Source: Salinarimonas soli
Lineage (GTDB): Bacteria; Pseudomonadota; Alphaproteobacteria; Rhizobiales; Beijerinckiaceae
Assembly (NCBI RefSeq): GCF_008386575.1
Contig: NZ_VUOA01000010.1
Location: forward strand, 1 to 51,132
Reading direction: 5' to 3'
Length of the DNA stretch: 51,132 nucleotides
Under the pieces are notes generated by a model. That model did no database searches, had not been told where the DNA came from, and saw only the letters and a list, made by a program, of their open reading frames with translations. Of the stretch, positions 6,720 through 15,997 are shown in pieces (position 1 is the first letter of the stretch; each line of letters opens with the position of its first letter). The position numbers and the translations under genes were made by a program.

Positions 6720-8972
6720 CTACTCCACCCGCACCGTCACGCTGTCCGTCGCCCCCGTCGCGTCTATCACGCTCACCCGGGCGAAGCCCGCCCCGTCCGG
6801 CCGCCAGAGCGACTGGCGGCGGGGGCTGGCCGAGCCGACGGGGGCGCCGTTGACGAGCCAGGTGAGCGGGAGCACGCCGCCCTGCGCCTTCAGGGCGAGC
6901 GCCGCGAGATCGGCGCCGGCGCTCGCGAGGCCGAGATCCACCCGGGCGCCCTCGGGCGGAAAGGCGATCTTCAAGGGCGCGGCGACCGTGGAGGCCACCG
7001 TCTTGGGCTGGTCCTTGCGGATGTGGCGCAGGGGCGGCGGCAGGGTCGCGGAGGTGGCGAGCAGGACGTGGGGCGGGCGGATCACGGGCTCCGGCTCGCC
7101 GCCGAACCGCGCGAAGGCATCGAACAGGAGGGGCGCCGCGGCGACGCGGCCCGTGAGGCCCGGCACGGCCGCGTTGTCCGGCCGCCCGAGCCAGACCGCG
7201 ATGGTGACCCGCCGATCGAAGCCCACCGCCCAGGCGTCGCGATAGCCGTAAGACGTGCCCGTCTTGAAGGCGATGCGCCCGGCGAGCGCGTTGTCGGGCG
7301 GCGGCGCGCCGCGCAGGATGTCGGCCACGTACCAGGCCGCCACGGGATCGGCGATCGCAAGCCCCCCGGGCGTCGCCGGCGCCCCGCCGAGGCGCCGCAC
7401 GAGCGGCGGCACCTCGCCGCCCCGCGCCAGGCCCGCATAGAGCCGCGCCATGTCGGACAGCGTGATCCCGAGCCCGCCGAGGCCCACCGCGAGGCCCGGC
7501 GCCGCCTCGGCCGGCAGGAAGAGCTCGGCGCCGGCCTGGCGCAGGCGGGCGAGGAAGCGGGGCGGGCCGATCTCGGCGAGGAGCTCCACGGCCGGGACGT
7601 TGAGCGAGAGCTGGAGCGCGCGCCGCGCCGTCACCGTGCCCTGGAAGGTGAGGTCGAAGTTCTCCGGCGCGTAGGTGCCAAAGCGCGACGGCCGGTCGTC
7701 GAGCATGGTCTCCGGGTGCGCGAGCCCGCTCTCGAAGGCGAGGCCGTAGATGAAGGGCTTCAGCGCCGAGCCCGGCGAGCGGGGCGAGGCCGTCATGTCG
7801 AGGGCGCCGCCGCGCTCGGAGGCCAGGTAGCCGGCGCTGCCCACATGGGCCCGCACCTCGCCCGTGGCGTTGTCGACGACGAGGATCGCGGCGGACAGCC
7901 GCGGCCCCTGCCGCTCCGCGCCCTCGCGCGCCAGGGCCTCCAAGCTCGCCTGGAGGCGCCCGTCGATGGGAAGCCGGTGCACCCGCTCGCCGGGGCGCTC
8001 GCTCAGGGCCGCGTCGGCTGCGTGGGCGGCAAGCATGGGGAAGGGGCGGCGCTCGTCGGGCACCGGCTCGGCGCGGGCCGCCTCGGCGTCGGCGGGGGTG
8101 ATGAGGCCGCGGGCCATTGCCCGGTCGAGCACCCGGTCCCGGGCGCGCCGCGCGGCGGCCGCGAACCGGTCGGGGCGGCGCGCCTCGGGCGCCTGGGGCA
8201 GTCCGACGAGGAGCGCCGCTTCGCCGTTGGAGAGCCGCTTCGGCTCGCGGCCGAAATAGGCGAGGCTCGCGGCGCGCACACCCTCCAGGTTGCCGCCATA
8301 CGGGGCGAGGGCGAGGTAGAGATCGAGGATCTCGGTCTTGGAGAAGCGCCGCTCCAGCTGCACGGCCCGCACGATCTGGCGGGCCTTGGCGCGCGGCGTG
8401 CGCTCGTCCCGGGGCTCCAGGAGGCGGGCGACCTGCATGGTGAGCGTGGAGCCGCCCGACACCACCCGGCCGTGGCGCAGCCATTGGCCGGCAGCGCGCA
8501 TGAGCGCCAGGGGCTCGACGCCACGGTGTTCGTCGAAGCCCCGGTCCTCGTAGGCCTTCAGGAAGGCGATGAAGCGCGGATCGACGTCGCCCGCCGCGAC
8601 CGGCAGCCGCCAGCGCCCGTCGGCCGCCGCGTACGGCCGCAGCAGGCGCCCGTCGCGGTCGAGGACTACGGTGGAGCGCGCCTCCGCCGCCGTGAGGTCG
8701 AGGGGCCCGAGCGCGTCGACATACGCCCACACGCCGCTGCCGATGGCTGCTAGGAGGAGGATGGCCCCGACGGCGAGGCGGCGGACGACGACTCCCCTCC
8801 CCCTTGTGGGGAGGGGCTGGGGGTGGGGGTCGTGACGCCATCCGCCGACAATCCAGGACAGAGCTGTACGAGCGTGCGTGCTCCGACCACCCATCCCCAG
8901 CTCCGACTTTTCGACCCCCACCCCTAACCCCTCCCCGCAAGGGGGAGGGGAATCGTGCGCCTCCCTCCTCAC
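6720..8972 (-). CDS. pbpC: Penicillin-binding protein 1C, with a repeat-derived N-terminus
   Basis: Bifunctional class A penicillin-binding protein in the inner membrane, making peptidoglycan strands and cross-links. A membrane anchor lies at about residues 66-85. The glycosyltransferase (GT51) motif EDRGF..H has Glu142; the transpeptidase has active-site Ser402 in SALK, later KTGT; a C-terminal PBP1C-type domain follows. The upstream alpha-2-macroglobulin gene overlaps by GTGA (GTG 8972-8970, TGA 8971-8969), the usual coupling for this pair. Oddly, residues 8-59 are translated from a family A palindromic element, and I find no ATG, GTG or TTG in frame between the repeat and the membrane anchor. 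Either GTG at 8972 is used and the repeat is translated, or an ATG inside the repeat at 8894, preceded by GGAG at a 6-nt spacing, is used (724 residues). Confidence 0.9.
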   Translation of the reverse strand: MRREAHDSPPPCGEGLGVGVEKSELGMGGRSTHARTALSWIVGGWRHDPHPQPLPTRGRGVVVRRLAVGAILLLAAIGSGVWAYVDALGPLDLTAAEARSTVVLDRDGRLLRPYAAADGRWRLPVAAGDVDPRFIAFLKAYEDRGFDEHRGVEPLALMRAAGQWLRHGRVVSGGSTLTMQVARLLEPRDERTPRAKARQIVRAVQLERRFSKTEILDLYLALAPYGGNLEGVRAASLAYFGREPKRLSNGEAALLVGLPQAPEARRPDRFAAAARRARDRVLDRAMARGLITPADAEAARAEPVPDERRPFPMLAAHAADAALSERPGERVHRLPIDGRLQASLEALAREGAERQGPRLSAAILVVDNATGEVRAHVGSAGYLASERGGALDMTASPRSPGSALKPFIYGLAFESGLAHPETMLDDRPSRFGTYAPENFDLTFQGTVTARRALQLSLNVPAVELLAEIGPPRFLARLRQAGAELFLPAEAAPGLAVGLGGLGITLSDMARLYAGLARGGEVPPLVRRLGGAPATPGGLAIADPVAAWYVADILRGAPPPDNALAGRIAFKTGTSYGYRDAWAVGFDRRVTIAVWLGRPDNAAVPGLTGRVAAAPLLFDAFARFGGEPEPVIRPPHVLLATSATLPPPLRHIRKDQPKTVASTVAAPLKIAFPPEGARVDLGLASAGADLAALALKAQGGVLPLTWLVNGAPVGSASPRRQSLWRPDGAGFARVSVIDATGATDSVTVRVE
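8792..8951. repeat. Family A element, copy 2 (short form), inside the pbpC frame
   Basis: Both ends have the palindrome CCCCTCCCC..GGGGAGGGG, followed inward by the GGGGTGGGGGTCG block and its complement. The core has the same two landmarks as the other copies: GACGCCATCC at one end and the complement of AAAAGTCGGAGC at the other. Unlike the other copies it is not intergenic: it lies between the GTG that overlaps the upstream stop codon and the first codons of the pbpC membrane anchor, and it is stop-free in that frame. Confidence 0.85.
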
Positions 8973-11900
8973 GGCCGCGCCACCACCTCGACGGTGCCGA
9001 AGCCCGTGCGGCCGAAGCGCTCGGGGCGGTACATGTCCTCGACGCTCGCCGGCGGGTGGACGAAGCGGCCCGGCGCCACGGCCCGCACGATGTAGGCCAC
9101 GGTGAAGAACGCGGGCTGGCCGGCTGCGCGGTCGAAGGCGGCGACGAAGCGGTCGTCGCGGTACTCGGCATGGGCGGGCTCGACCTCCGTCTTGAGCCAG
9201 CCCAGGGCCTCGACGGTGCCGGAATCGACGAGCTTCGGGTTGTCGATCTCAAGGCCCGCCGGGAGCCGGTCCACGAGGAGCACGCGGGCATATTGCGAGA
9301 CGGGCTCGGTGACCTTGAGCACGGTCACGAGACGCTCGTTCTGGCGCACCTGGGCCGGATCGGCGGGGCTGCCGTCGAGGCGGTAGTAGGAACGCTCGAT
9401 GGAGTAGCCGCGGGACGCCGCGGGCTCCGGGCCCACGGGATTGCCGGTGGTCGAGATCACGATCTGGGCGGGCAGCGTGCCCGTGTTGGCGATCGTGACC
9501 GGCCCGCGCTCCAGGGCCTCCCCGCGCCAGGTGCGGTAGAGGGCGCCCTCGTGGCGCGCGCCGCCGACCTCGAGGGCGAGCGAGGCGGAGTCGCGCTGGA
9601 TCGCCTGGGCGGCGAGGATCATCCAGGCGTTCTCCTGGGTGCTCGTCGCCCGGCCGATGGGCCGCTCCTCGGCGATCACCTGCGTGACGGGGCGGATCGC
9701 GTCCCGGGGCAGGTTCGCCTCGGCGATGAGGGCGAGGATCCCGGCGCCGTCGCGAAGGCGGGTGCCGTAGTCCGCCCGCGAGAGGCCGCCGTCCCGGGTG
9801 GCGCGCAGGCCCTGGACGGCCGAGTCGAACACCGCCGCCGAGCGTCCGCGGTCGCCGAGCAGGGCAAGCGCGGCACCGATCTGGGCGCGGGCCAGCGCCG
9901 TCTTGAAGGCCGGCAGCTTCGTGTCGGCGAGGTAGCGCAGGTCGCCCATCACGGGGCGGCCGTTGCGGGCCAGGACATAGGCCGCGTAGGCCAGCCCCGC
10001 CCCGTTCTCGTCGCCGACATCGCCGGCGTTGGCGACGTGGTTGCGCAGCCGGTCGAGGGCGAGCGAGAAGGCCGCCTGCGGCACGGGGTGGCCGGCCTCC
10101 CGGGCCCGGGTGAGGAAATCGGTCACGTAGGCGTCGAGCCACGGGTCGTCCCCGCCCACGCTCCACAGGCCGAAGGCGCCGCTGGAATTCTGGCGTGCCA
10201 GCACCCGTTCCACGGCGCCCCGGATCCGCTCGTCGAGGGCGCCGTCGATGGCGAGCGCCTCGCCCTGCGCCAGGCGGTTCACGTAGAGGAGCGGCAGGGC
10301 ACGGCTGACGATCTGCTCCGAGCAGCCATACGGGTAGCGGTCGAGGGCCTGGAGGAGCCCCGGCACGTCGATGGCCGAGAAGGTCGACACCGCCGCCGAG
10401 ACCGCGCCGGTGCCCGGCAGGATGTCGGCCAGGAGATCGTTCGACAGGGTCACCCGGCCGCCGGGCTCGATGGAGCGCACGTCGCGGCGCACCAGCGCCG
10501 AGGTGCCGGGCTGGACGCGCAGCGCGAAGGTCTGCGAGACGTCGACGCGAGGGCCCGTGAGCCGGGCGGTGAGCACCGCCGTGCCGGGCCCCGCCGCCGT
10601 GACGGGGATCGTGACCGCCGCCTTGCCGCCGCGCTCCAGGCGCACCGTGCGGCGCAGCTCGGCGGCGGGCGCCAGGACCGGGCCGCGGATGTCGAGATCG
10701 ACCGTGTAGTCGCCGGGCTCGCCCTCCACGTTGTCGAGCTGGAGATGGACCCGCGACTGGTCGCCGACCGAGAGGAAGCGCGGGAGCGTGCCCGCCACCA
10801 CCACGGGATCGCGCACGATCACGTCGGCGTTCGCATGCCCCACCCGGTCGCCGGTCCAGGCGACGCCCATGACCCGCACGGTGCCGTTGAAGGCGGGGAT
10901 GTCGAAGGTCACGGCCGCGGTGCCGTCGGGACCGACCCGCACCACGCCCGAATAGCGGGCGAGCGGCTCCTGGGTGGGCGTCGCCGAATCGAGGCTCGGC
11001 ACGCCGTCACCGCCGGAGCGGATGGCACCGCGCGTCCCCTGCATCCCGTCGATGAGGAAGCCGTAGAGGTCGCGGATCTCGGTGCCGAGCTGCTTCTGGC
11101 CGAAGAAGAAGGCCGTCGGGTCGGGCGCCTGGTAGCGGGTGAGGTTGAGGATGCCGACGTCGACCGCCGCCACCGTAACCCGCGCCTCCTCGCCAGCCTT
11201 CAGGCCCGTGAGGCGGATCGGCAGGGTCAGGGCGCCGCGCGGGCGCATCTCGGCGGGGGCGCCGAGATCGAGGGCGAGGGTGCGGGCCGCGCGGTCGACG
11301 GAGAACCACGCCACGCCGAGCGCCCGCCCGGGCTGGCGCCGGGCCGCCTGGTCGAGGGGCCGGTGGGCCAGGGTCACGAGATAGGCGCCCGCGCCCCACT
11401 CCGCCTTCACGGGGATCGAGACCTCGGCGCCCCCCGCCGGCACGTCGACCACGCGCACCTCGTGGACGCGGTCGCTCACCACGGCGAGCGTCGCGGTGCC
11501 CGCGAACCGGGGCGAGAGGCGGGCCTTGAGCGCCTCGCCGGAGGCGTAGGCCGCTTTGTCGAGGCTCATGTCGAGGAGGTCGGGCACGTCCGCCGTCTGG
11601 TCGCCGGACCAGCCGACGGTGAAGCCCGTCGAGGTCGCGGGCGCGTCGGGCCCCTCGCCCCGGACCTCCAGGCGGTAGCTGCCCCAGGTGACGGCGGCGG
11701 CGATGCGGGCGGGATCTTGCGTGCCGATCTCGATGCGCCCGTCGGCCACGCGGGTCGTGGTCTTCACGGGCTCGTAGCCCCAACGACCGTCATTGTTGAA
11801 CCATTGGTAGCGCCGCTCGACCCGGTAGAGCGCCCAGGAGGCGGCGCGGGCGATGCGGCGGCCGTCGGGCGCCGCCGCGACCACGTCGAAGGTGGCCGTG

Positions 11901-14173
11901 CCGCCCTCCGCGAGGGTGTCGCCGAAGGTCTTGCGTACCCCGATCACCGGCCCCGCGGGCAGGATCGGCAGGGTCACCGAGCGCTCGACGGCCCGCCCGC
12001 CGGCCTCCGCGACGCGCAGGACGATCTTGGCCTCGGTCGGGCGCGGGGCGGCGGCCTCCTGGACCGGGATCTGCATGGAGACCCGGCCGCGGGCGTCCGT
12101 GGTGCCCTTCGCCTCGATCTCGACGGTGGAGGCCTCGACCGCCTCGTCCTCGAGGCCCACGGCATAGCCGGGGAGGCCCGGCAGGAAGCCCGTCGCGGCC
12201 CCGACCACCACCTCGCCCGAAACCTCCAGCGCCGCGCCGGGGGCGCCGAACAGGTAGCGCGCCTCGACGTCGATCTCGGCGGGCTGGCCGGGCCGCAGCG
12301 CGGGCTCCTTCGGGGTGAGCGTGAGCTCCAGGCGCTCGGGGACGTAGTCCTCGACGAGGAAGGTGGCCTCGCCCACGGAGGGGCCCTTGGGGTCGGCATA
12401 GGCCGTCACCCGCCAGGTGCCGCGCATGGCGCCGCCCATGAGGGGCAGAGAGAAGGCGCGCCCGCCCAGGCCCTGGTCCTCGACCACGGCCCGGCGCTGC
12501 TCCACGCCGTCGGGGCGCCGCACCACGAGGGTGAGCGGCAGGGCCGGCACGGCGGCGCCGCGCACGTCCCGCAGGAGGGCCGTGACGAACACCGTCTCGC
12601 CCGAGCGGTACACGCCCCGCTCGGGATAGACGAACGCCTCCAGGGCGCCCGTGGCGGCCCGGCCCTTCACGCCCCGGTCGGACAGGTCGAAGGCGCCGGT
12701 CTGGAGATCGAGGAAGCCGTAATCGCCGGACAGCCCCGCCGTGACGAGGCCGGGGCTCATGCCGCCGGCGCCGCGCGCCAGGCCCGGATCGAAGCGGGCG
12801 TGGCCATTCGCGTCCGTAACCTTCGTGGCGAGGATCTCGTTGTTGCGGGCCACAAGCCGCACCTCGACGCCCGCGAGCGACTTGGCCGAGGCGAGCGAGC
12901 GGGCGAAGACGTGCACGCCGTCGCCGCCCTTGAACGCCGTGAGGCCGAGATCCGAGACCACGAACCATTGCGTGGCGAGCGTGCCGTAATCGTCGTCCGT
13001 GTTGTCGCTCGTGGGGGGCTTGGCCGTCATCACGTAGACGCCGGGCTCCAGGGTACCCACCGCCTCCAGGACGGGGAAGGCCGTCACCACGTCGCGGTTG
13101 AGCTCGTTCTTCACGTCAAGGGTGCCGGACCAGATCTTCACGCCCTTCTCGGCGCCGATCTGGCCCGCCGAATAGCGCGAGAGCTGGCTCAGGAAGTCGT
13201 CGGAGCGCAGGGTCGGCAGGAGGTTGCGGTCGCCCACCCGGGAGACCTCCACCGCCACCTTGTCGGTGTTCACCGTGACGACGGGGATGCCCTCCTGGCC
13301 CGTGCGCGGCAGGACGTAGTTGCGGCCCGTGAACCGGGCCTGGGGCGTGCGGTCGCGAACGTAGATCTCGTAATCGGCCGATTTCAGCAGCGTCTCGCCC
13401 ACCGACGAGGGCAGGCCCTGGCGGAGCACGAAGGCGTAGCGCTCGCCATGGCGCAGCCCGTCGACGCAGAGCTGCCGGCCCTCCGCCGTGACGGCGCCGT
13501 TCGCCGCGCCCGAGACGGCGACGAAGGGCGCGAAGTCGACGCGGCCCCGGGCGAGGTCCTCCGAGAACTCGAAGCAGGCGCGCGGCGAGGCCGAATCGGA
13601 GTCGACCCGGTAATCCGTGATGCGGAAGCCGCGCTTCTCGCGCAGCTCCTCGTAGGCCCGGCGGACGCGGGCGTCGTCCGCGAGATCGAGGCTCGCCCGG
13701 TAGGCGTTGAGCGCCGGGCGCCACTGGGAGCGGGCATCCCAGACCTCCGCGAGCTGCACCAGGGCCGCCGCCTCGTCGGCCCGGTTGGCGGCGCGCTGAT
13801 AGGCCATGTAGGCGGCGATCGTGGAGCGCTCCTGGAGGCGGTAGCGCTCGCTCCAGTCGGCAGGCTCCACGGCCCGGGCGGCCTTCACGTATGTGAGCCA
13901 GTTGGCGCCGTCCCGGGGCTCGGCGGCGAGAGCGGCGCTCGCCAGGGAGAGGGCCCGGCGCGGGTCGCTGCGGGTGAGCGCGGTCTCGGCGTCGCGGCGC
14001 AGCTGGGCGGCGGGGCGGCCTCCGACGCTGGCCGCCGATTCCGTGCGCAGCCGCTCCTCCAGCCGGACGCCCTCGCTCGCGAGGTCGTCGCGGGTGAAGC
14101 TCTTCTGGGCCTGGGCCTGGGTCGCGACGAGGAGGGCCCCCGCCAGGGCGGCTGCATGGACGAGACGGCGCAT
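8969..14173 (-). CDS. Alpha-2-macroglobulin family periplasmic protein (YfhM type)
   Basis: Large secreted protein of 1734 residues related to bacterial alpha-2-macroglobulins, which are thought to trap proteases that breach the outer membrane while PBP1C repairs the wall. A signal peptide (about residues 1-22, ending ATQAQA) fits signal peptidase I; there is no lipobox, unlike the E. coli lipoprotein version. MG-type beta domains fill the middle. The thioester motif CSEQ is intact with Cys1284 in YGCSEQI, so covalent trapping should be possible. The gene starts at 14173 and overlaps pbpC by 4 nt at the 3' end. It is divergent from the gene at 14381. Confidence 0.93.
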   Translation of the reverse strand: MRRLVHAAALAGALLVATQAQAQKSFTRDDLASEGVRLEERLRTESAASVGGRPAAQLRRDAETALTRSDPRRALSLASAALAAEPRDGANWLTYVKAARAVEPADWSERYRLQERSTIAAYMAYQRAANRADEAAALVQLAEVWDARSQWRPALNAYRASLDLADDARVRRAYEELREKRGFRITDYRVDSDSASPRACFEFSEDLARGRVDFAPFVAVSGAANGAVTAEGRQLCVDGLRHGERYAFVLRQGLPSSVGETLLKSADYEIYVRDRTPQARFTGRNYVLPRTGQEGIPVVTVNTDKVAVEVSRVGDRNLLPTLRSDDFLSQLSRYSAGQIGAEKGVKIWSGTLDVKNELNRDVVTAFPVLEAVGTLEPGVYVMTAKPPTSDNTDDDYGTLATQWFVVSDLGLTAFKGGDGVHVFARSLASAKSLAGVEVRLVARNNEILATKVTDANGHARFDPGLARGAGGMSPGLVTAGLSGDYGFLDLQTGAFDLSDRGVKGRAATGALEAFVYPERGVYRSGETVFVTALLRDVRGAAVPALPLTLVVRRPDGVEQRRAVVEDQGLGGRAFSLPLMGGAMRGTWRVTAYADPKGPSVGEATFLVEDYVPERLELTLTPKEPALRPGQPAEIDVEARYLFGAPGAALEVSGEVVVGAATGFLPGLPGYAVGLEDEAVEASTVEIEAKGTTDARGRVSMQIPVQEAAAPRPTEAKIVLRVAEAGGRAVERSVTLPILPAGPVIGVRKTFGDTLAEGGTATFDVVAAAPDGRRIARAASWALYRVERRYQWFNNDGRWGYEPVKTTTRVADGRIEIGTQDPARIAAAVTWGSYRLEVRGEGPDAPATSTGFTVGWSGDQTADVPDLLDMSLDKAAYASGEALKARLSPRFAGTATLAVVSDRVHEVRVVDVPAGGAEVSIPVKAEWGAGAYLVTLAHRPLDQAARRQPGRALGVAWFSVDRAARTLALDLGAPAEMRPRGALTLPIRLTGLKAGEEARVTVAAVDVGILNLTRYQAPDPTAFFFGQKQLGTEIRDLYGFLIDGMQGTRGAIRSGGDGVPSLDSATPTQEPLARYSGVVRVGPDGTAAVTFDIPAFNGTVRVMGVAWTGDRVGHANADVIVRDPVVVAGTLPRFLSVGDQSRVHLQLDNVEGEPGDYTVDLDIRGPVLAPAAELRRTVRLERGGKAAVTIPVTAAGPGTAVLTARLTGPRVDVSQTFALRVQPGTSALVRRDVRSIEPGGRVTLSNDLLADILPGTGAVSAAVSTFSAIDVPGLLQALDRYPYGCSEQIVSRALPLLYVNRLAQGEALAIDGALDERIRGAVERVLARQNSSGAFGLWSVGGDDPWLDAYVTDFLTRAREAGHPVPQAAFSLALDRLRNHVANAGDVGDENGAGLAYAAYVLARNGRPVMGDLRYLADTKLPAFKTALARAQIGAALALLGDRGRSAAVFDSAVQGLRATRDGGLSRADYGTRLRDGAGILALIAEANLPRDAIRPVTQVIAEERPIGRATSTQENAWMILAAQAIQRDSASLALEVGGARHEGALYRTWRGEALERGPVTIANTGTLPAQIVISTTGNPVGPEPAASRGYSIERSYYRLDGSPADPAQVRQNERLVTVLKVTEPVSQYARVLLVDRLPAGLEIDNPKLVDSGTVEALGWLKTEVEPAHAEYRDDRFVAAFDRAAGQPAFFTVAYIVRAVAPGRFVHPPASVEDMYRPERFGRTGFGTVEVVARP

Positions 14174-14380
14174 CGTTTGGGTCCCCCGACAGGCGGCGGC
14201 CGGCGGCCGCCCGCTGATGCGCCGTCAAGGTACCACCGACGGGTCCCCATGCAACGCAGGCGAAGCATGTCGGCCAGACGGGAATGAGCCGCCGTGCGAA
14301 CCAGCACATGACGGGGCGCCCTCCCCTGGCGCATGATGCGCCGGCTCGACGAGCGGGGGGCTTTTCCGGTGTCCAGAACG

Positions 14381-15796
14381 ATGATGAGCGTGGCCAGTGC
14401 CGGTTGCGGCCCCCTCCTGCTGGCCCTGGGCCTCGCCCTCTGGCCTGCTGCGGCTCTCGGGCAGCAGGGCACGCCGCCCAACGCCCCCGCCACCGCGCCG
14501 GACCCCGCCTTCGAGGCGGCGCGCACCGCGTTCGAAGCGCTGCCCGAGGCCGAGCGCCGGGCGGTGCAGGACTCCCTGGTCTGGACGGGCGACCACAACG
14601 GCGTGGTGAACGGCCAGTTCGGCCGGCGCACCTTCGAGGCCGTCACGGCCTATCAGCGGCGCGCCCGCCTCGATCCGACCGGCGTGCTCGACGAGCGCGG
14701 GCGGGCGGCCCTGCGCTTCGCCGCCAAGCGGACGCGGGAGGCCGCCGGCTTCGAGATCGTGACCGACGCGCGCACGGGCCTTCGCGTCGGGATCCCGCGC
14801 AAGCTCTTCCCGAAGGAGGGCCCGGCCACGGGCGCGGGCGGCGGCTCGCGGTGGCAGACGGAGGACGAGCGCGCCACCCTCGACACCCGCGCCTATCCGC
14901 CCGGCGGCCCGGATCTCCCGGCCCTGTTCGAACGGCTCACGGCCTCGACCGCGCCGGGGCGGCGGGTGACCTACAAGCTCCTGCGGCCCGACTTCCTCGT
15001 CGTCACGGGCGAGACCGCCACGGGGCGGTTCTACATCCGCTATGCCGGCGGGCCGGAGGGCGTGCGGGGCTATACGCTGGGCTACGACAAGGCCCTCGCC
15101 AAGACCCTCGACCCCCTCGTGGTGGCGATCGCCAACAGCTTCGAGCCGTTCCCCGGCGCGGCTCCGGTCGCCGCGCCGACGCCCCCGCGCATCGCGGCTC
15201 CCGCCCCGCCGCCCGCCGCCGCGCCGGCCATCGCTCCCGCCGCGACGACGCCCGCCACCGGGCTCGCCGTGGCGCCGCGCCGGGTGCTCACGGCGGCGGT
15301 GGAGGGCTGCGCGCAACCGCGCGTCGGCGGAGCGTCGGCGAAGGTCGTGACGATCGACCCCGCGGCAGGGCTCATGCTGCTGGAGGCGGAGGCGGGCCGG
15401 GCCGTTCCCTTGAGCGCCGGCCAGACGGACGACCGCGAGGGCCTCGTGGCGCTCGCCTACGGGCCGGGGCAGCCCGCCCGCATGCTGATGGCGGTGGCCG
15501 GCGAGCGCGCGGCCTCGGGGCTCGTGGCGCCGCTCCAGGCGGGCGCCGCCGGGGCACCCGTGTTCGACCGCGCGGGGCGGCTCGTGGGGCTCGTGCGATC
15601 GGTGCCGCTCGCGCCCCGCCTCGTCGCGGGCGTCGCGATCCCCGCAGCCCACCCCCTCGTCACGGGCGAGGCGCTTGCCCGGGTCTTGCGGGACGCGGGC
15701 GCCGTGTCCTCCCCCGAGGCGGGGGCCGCCCGCAGCGCGGGCGAGATCGCGGCGCGGATGCAGGCCGCTGTGGTGCCCGTGGAATGCGGGCGCTGA
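14381..15796 (+). CDS. Secreted peptidoglycan-binding protein with degenerate trypsin-like domain
   Basis: The N-terminus is a signal peptide (hydrophobic LLLALGLALWPAAALG). A peptidoglycan-binding-like helical segment follows, with the pattern GVVNGQFGRRTFEAVTAYQ that resembles PG_binding_1. A mid-region of unknown fold (about residues 95-245) precedes a Pro/Ala linker. The C-terminal part ends in GAAGAPVFDRAGRLVGLV, which looks like the active-site region of trypsin-like proteases (consensus GNSGGPVFD), but the position of the catalytic serine is Ala390. It therefore looks like a non-catalytic protease fold. ATG 14381 is preferred because the signal peptide follows at once; ATG 14333 would add 16 residues. 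It is divergent from the macroglobulin gene, which suggests but does not prove a shared envelope role. Confidence 0.75.
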   Translation: MMSVASAGCGPLLLALGLALWPAAALGQQGTPPNAPATAPDPAFEAARTAFEALPEAERRAVQDSLVWTGDHNGVVNGQFGRRTFEAVTAYQRRARLDPTGVLDERGRAALRFAAKRTREAAGFEIVTDARTGLRVGIPRKLFPKEGPATGAGGGSRWQTEDERATLDTRAYPPGGPDLPALFERLTASTAPGRRVTYKLLRPDFLVVTGETATGRFYIRYAGGPEGVRGYTLGYDKALAKTLDPLVVAIANSFEPFPGAAPVAAPTPPRIAAPAPPPAAAPAIAPAATTPATGLAVAPRRVLTAAVEGCAQPRVGGASAKVVTIDPAAGLMLLEAEAGRAVPLSAGQTDDREGLVALAYGPGQPARMLMAVAGERAASGLVAPLQAGAAGAPVFDRAGRLVGLVRSVPLAPRLVAGVAIPAAHPLVTGEALARVLRDAGAVSSPEAGAARSAGEIAARMQAAVVPVECGR

Positions 15797-15845
15797 GCCG
15801 CGGCGGTTTCTAGGGGCTTGGCCCATGGGTAGGCCCGTCCTCCAA

Positions 15846-15966
15846 CCTCGTCCTGAGGTGCCCGCCGCAGGCGGGCCTCGAAGGGCGTTCCAAGTATTTC
15901 TTTCCGGCTGTGGCAGCGTGGTGCGTGCTTCGAGACGCGCTCTTCGAGCGCTCCTCAGCATGAGGG
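15846..15966. repeat. Family E element (CTCGTCCTGAGG / CCTCAGCATGAGG type), copy 1
   Basis: One end reads CTCGTCCTGAGG then hairpin CCCGCC-GCA-GGCGGG and CCTCGAAGGGCG. The other end reads GTGCGTGCTTCGAGACGCGC and CTCCTCAGCATGAGGG. The ends are imperfect inverted copies. This kind of repeat is common between genes in alphaproteobacteria. It fills the gap between the convergent gene at 14381-15796 and the mlrC-like gene. A second diverged copy is at 41171-41284. Confidence 0.65.
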
Positions 15967-15997
15967 GGACGGGAGAAAGCTCCTCCGGGCTAGGCCC

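Noticed and set aside
8804-14287. Open frame of over 1800 codons on the plus strand
   Set aside because: It is antisense to pbpC and the macroglobulin gene; its His/Arg/Gly-rich translation mirrors the codon bias of the real genes.
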